13,510 nt of DNA from Alphaproteobacteria bacterium (GTDB taxonomy: Bacteria; Pseudomonadota; Alphaproteobacteria; Geminicoccales; Geminicoccaceae), in the NCBI GenBank assembly GCA_026982585.1, contig JALSGW010000280.1:1-13510 (forward strand), given 5' to 3'. The notes under the pieces were generated by a model. It searched no databases. It saw nothing but the letters and a program-made list of their open reading frames with translations, and was not told where the DNA came from. Below are positions 12,390 to 13,510 of this stretch, piece after piece (positions within the stretch are counted from its first letter, which is position 1; the number at the start of each line of letters is the position of its first letter). The position numbers and the translations under genes were made by a program.

Positions 12390-13510
12390 TCAGCGGGCCG
12401 CCACCGCGAGCGGCGGGCCGTAGGTGATCACCAGGCAGTCCCGCCCGCGCGATTTGAGGGCCCGGCAGGCGGCTTCGGCGACCCGTTGTTCGAGGCCGGC
12501 GATGCGCGCCCGGTAGAAGATCTTGCGCCGTCCCTTGCGGGCGCTGACGTCGATCTCGCCCTCGAGCAGGAGTTCCGGCAACAGCCGCAGCGCCTCGCGC
12601 GCGGCGGCATCCGCCTGGGCGGGACGCAGGAAGGCCCCCACCTGGATGCCGTAGGCGCGCTGGGCCCGAGGCGTCCGCTCCCGGCGGCCGCTGCCCCCTC
12701 CGGCGGCCAGCTCGCCGCGCGGCAGGGCCAGCATCGGCGGCCGGGATGCCGGCAGCGGGATGCGCACCTCCACAGCCGCGGGAAGCCAGGCCGGTTTCGG
12801 CCTGGGCGGGGGAATGCGGGCGATCTTGAGGCGCTCGAGCTTCGCGAAGCCACGGTCGAACAGGCGTATTACCTTGCGGTCCCGCTCGCGGGCGTTGCGT
12901 CCTCCGGCCACCACCACGATCAGCCGCTCGCCCCCGCGCTTGGCGGAGGCGGCGAGGTTGTAGCCGGAGGCGCGCACAAACCCGGTCTTGAGCCCGTCGA
13001 GCCCGGGATAGCGGCCCAAAAGCCGGTTGGTGTTGACGAAGCGGCGGCCGCGCCAGGTGAAGGTCTTTGTGGAAAAATAGGGATAAAACTGGGGAAAATC
13101 CGTGATCAGGGCCCGGGCCAGGCGGGCCATGTCGCGCACGGTGCTGCGCTGGCCCGGGTGATGGAGGCCGGAGGCGTTGCGGAACACGGTGCGGCGCATG
13201 CCGAGCCGGCGCGCGGTTTGGGTCATGCGACGGGCGAAGGCGGCTTCGCTGCCGGCCAGCGCCTCCGCCACCACCACCGCCACATCGTTGGCGGACTTGG
13301 CGATCAAGGCGTAGATGGCCTCTTCGACCCGGATGCGCTCGCCCGCCCGAAGCCCCAGTTTGGACGCCGGCATGCCGGCGGCGCGCTTGGAGACCTTGAG
13401 CCGGCTGTCGAGCTTAAGCCGCCCCTCTTCGAGCGCCTCGAAGAGCAGGTACAAGGTCATCATCTTGGTCATGGAGGCGGGGCGAATGGTGCGATCGGGC
13501 GCCTGGGCAT
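12390..13510 (-). CDS. dacA: D-alanyl-D-alanine carboxypeptidase, PBP5/DacA type, with C-terminal SPOR domain (5' part missing)
   Basis: The 3' 372 codons of a serine peptidase S11 family enzyme that trims the terminal D-Ala from peptidoglycan pentapeptides in the periplasm. The three penicillin-binding motifs are present: S-M-T-K with the nucleophile (residues 12-15 of the fragment; codons at about 13464-13475), S-A-N (72-74) and K-T-G (174-176). The reading frame continues to the right edge, so the true start, signal peptide and first strand lie outside; an internal ATG at 13472 is just the Met of SMTK and cannot be the start. After a proline-rich linker (about 230-280) comes a SPOR-like repeat (YGIQVGAFLRPAQADAA, about 286-302, to about 362), which binds denuded glycan at division sites. 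SPOR-tailed DacA proteins are frequent in alphaproteobacteria. The stop is TGA at 12390-12392. Confidence 0.93.
   Translation of the reverse strand, partial: AQAPDRTIRPASMTKMMTLYLLFEALEEGRLKLDSRLKVSKRAAGMPASKLGLRAGERIRVEEAIYALIAKSANDVAVVVAEALAGSEAAFARRMTQTARRLGMRRTVFRNASGLHHPGQRSTVRDMARLARALITDFPQFYPYFSTKTFTWRGRRFVNTNRLLGRYPGLDGLKTGFVRASGYNLAASAKRGGERLIVVVAGGRNARERDRKVIRLFDRGFAKLERLKIARIPPPRPKPAWLPAAVEVRIPLPASRPPMLALPRGELAAGGGSGRRERTPRAQRAYGIQVGAFLRPAQADAAAREALRLLPELLLEGEIDVSARKGRRKIFYRARIAGLEQRVAEAACRALKSRGRDCLVITYGPPLAVAAR

Noticed and set aside
12163..12423. Short open frames in the intergenic stretch before the VanZ-like gene.
   Set aside because: Arg/Pro-rich, no start signal, overlapping in several frames and partly running into dacA; nothing distinguishes them from random GC-rich DNA.
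12390..13472. Carboxypeptidase starting at the internal ATG 13472.
   Set aside because: That Met is the second residue of the S-M-T-K active-site motif; the catalytic Ser codon is upstream and the frame runs open to the right edge, so the gene is truncated by the window.

Overview
The window looks like the chromosome of a high-GC Gram-negative bacterium, most likely a proteobacterium and perhaps an alphaproteobacterium. The evidence is a very GC-rich base composition, long antisense open frames typical of such DNA, two complete or near-complete branched-chain-amino-acid-type (HAAT) ABC transporter clusters, a D,D-carboxypeptidase that ends in a SPOR domain, and ruvX standing apart from yqgE. 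The taxonomic guess is inference. No rRNA, tRNA, CRISPR array, insertion sequence or phage gene was recognised.

Left part (1-5151, minus strand): a five-gene transport and activation operon reads leftward as acyl-CoA ligase, livG-type ATPase, livH-type permease, livM-type permease, then a periplasmic substrate-binding protein cut by the left edge. The genes overlap or lie 3-47 bases apart. The livF-type ATPase this transporter should need is not in the window and may lie just beyond the left edge. A ligase at the head of the operon suggests that the imported substrate is a carboxylic acid (fatty, aromatic or branched) that is activated to its CoA ester.

Middle (5152-8827, plus strand): after a 262-base divergent intergenic region comes a second transporter cassette, livH-livM-livG-livF, all overlapping or abutting, with no binding protein of its own. 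Convergent to it is ruvX (minus), whose 3' end overlaps livF by 16 bases. Divergent from ruvX is a hydantoinase/dihydropyrimidinase gene (9457-10923) with all six metal-site residues. The neighbourhood hints that the second transporter may carry a cyclic ureide, pyrimidine or amino-acid-like compound, but hydantoinase has its own upstream region and need not be in the operon.

Right part (10928-12067, minus strand): a compact three-gene operon encodes a VanZ-like membrane protein, a barnase-like ribonuclease with a lipoprotein-type signal, and a barstar-like inhibitor. The ribonuclease keeps Lys27, Arg59, Glu60, Arg83, Arg87 and His102 of barnase but has threonine at the position of the general base Glu73. 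The inhibitor start lies inside the ribonuclease gene. This is the most interesting locus in the window. It is followed by a 322-base stretch without a supported gene, then the 3' part of a PBP5-type D-Ala-D-Ala carboxypeptidase gene that runs off the right edge.

Overall most of the window is ordinary metabolic and transport sequence; the barnase/barstar/VanZ operon and the pairing of two transporter cassettes deserve the second look.
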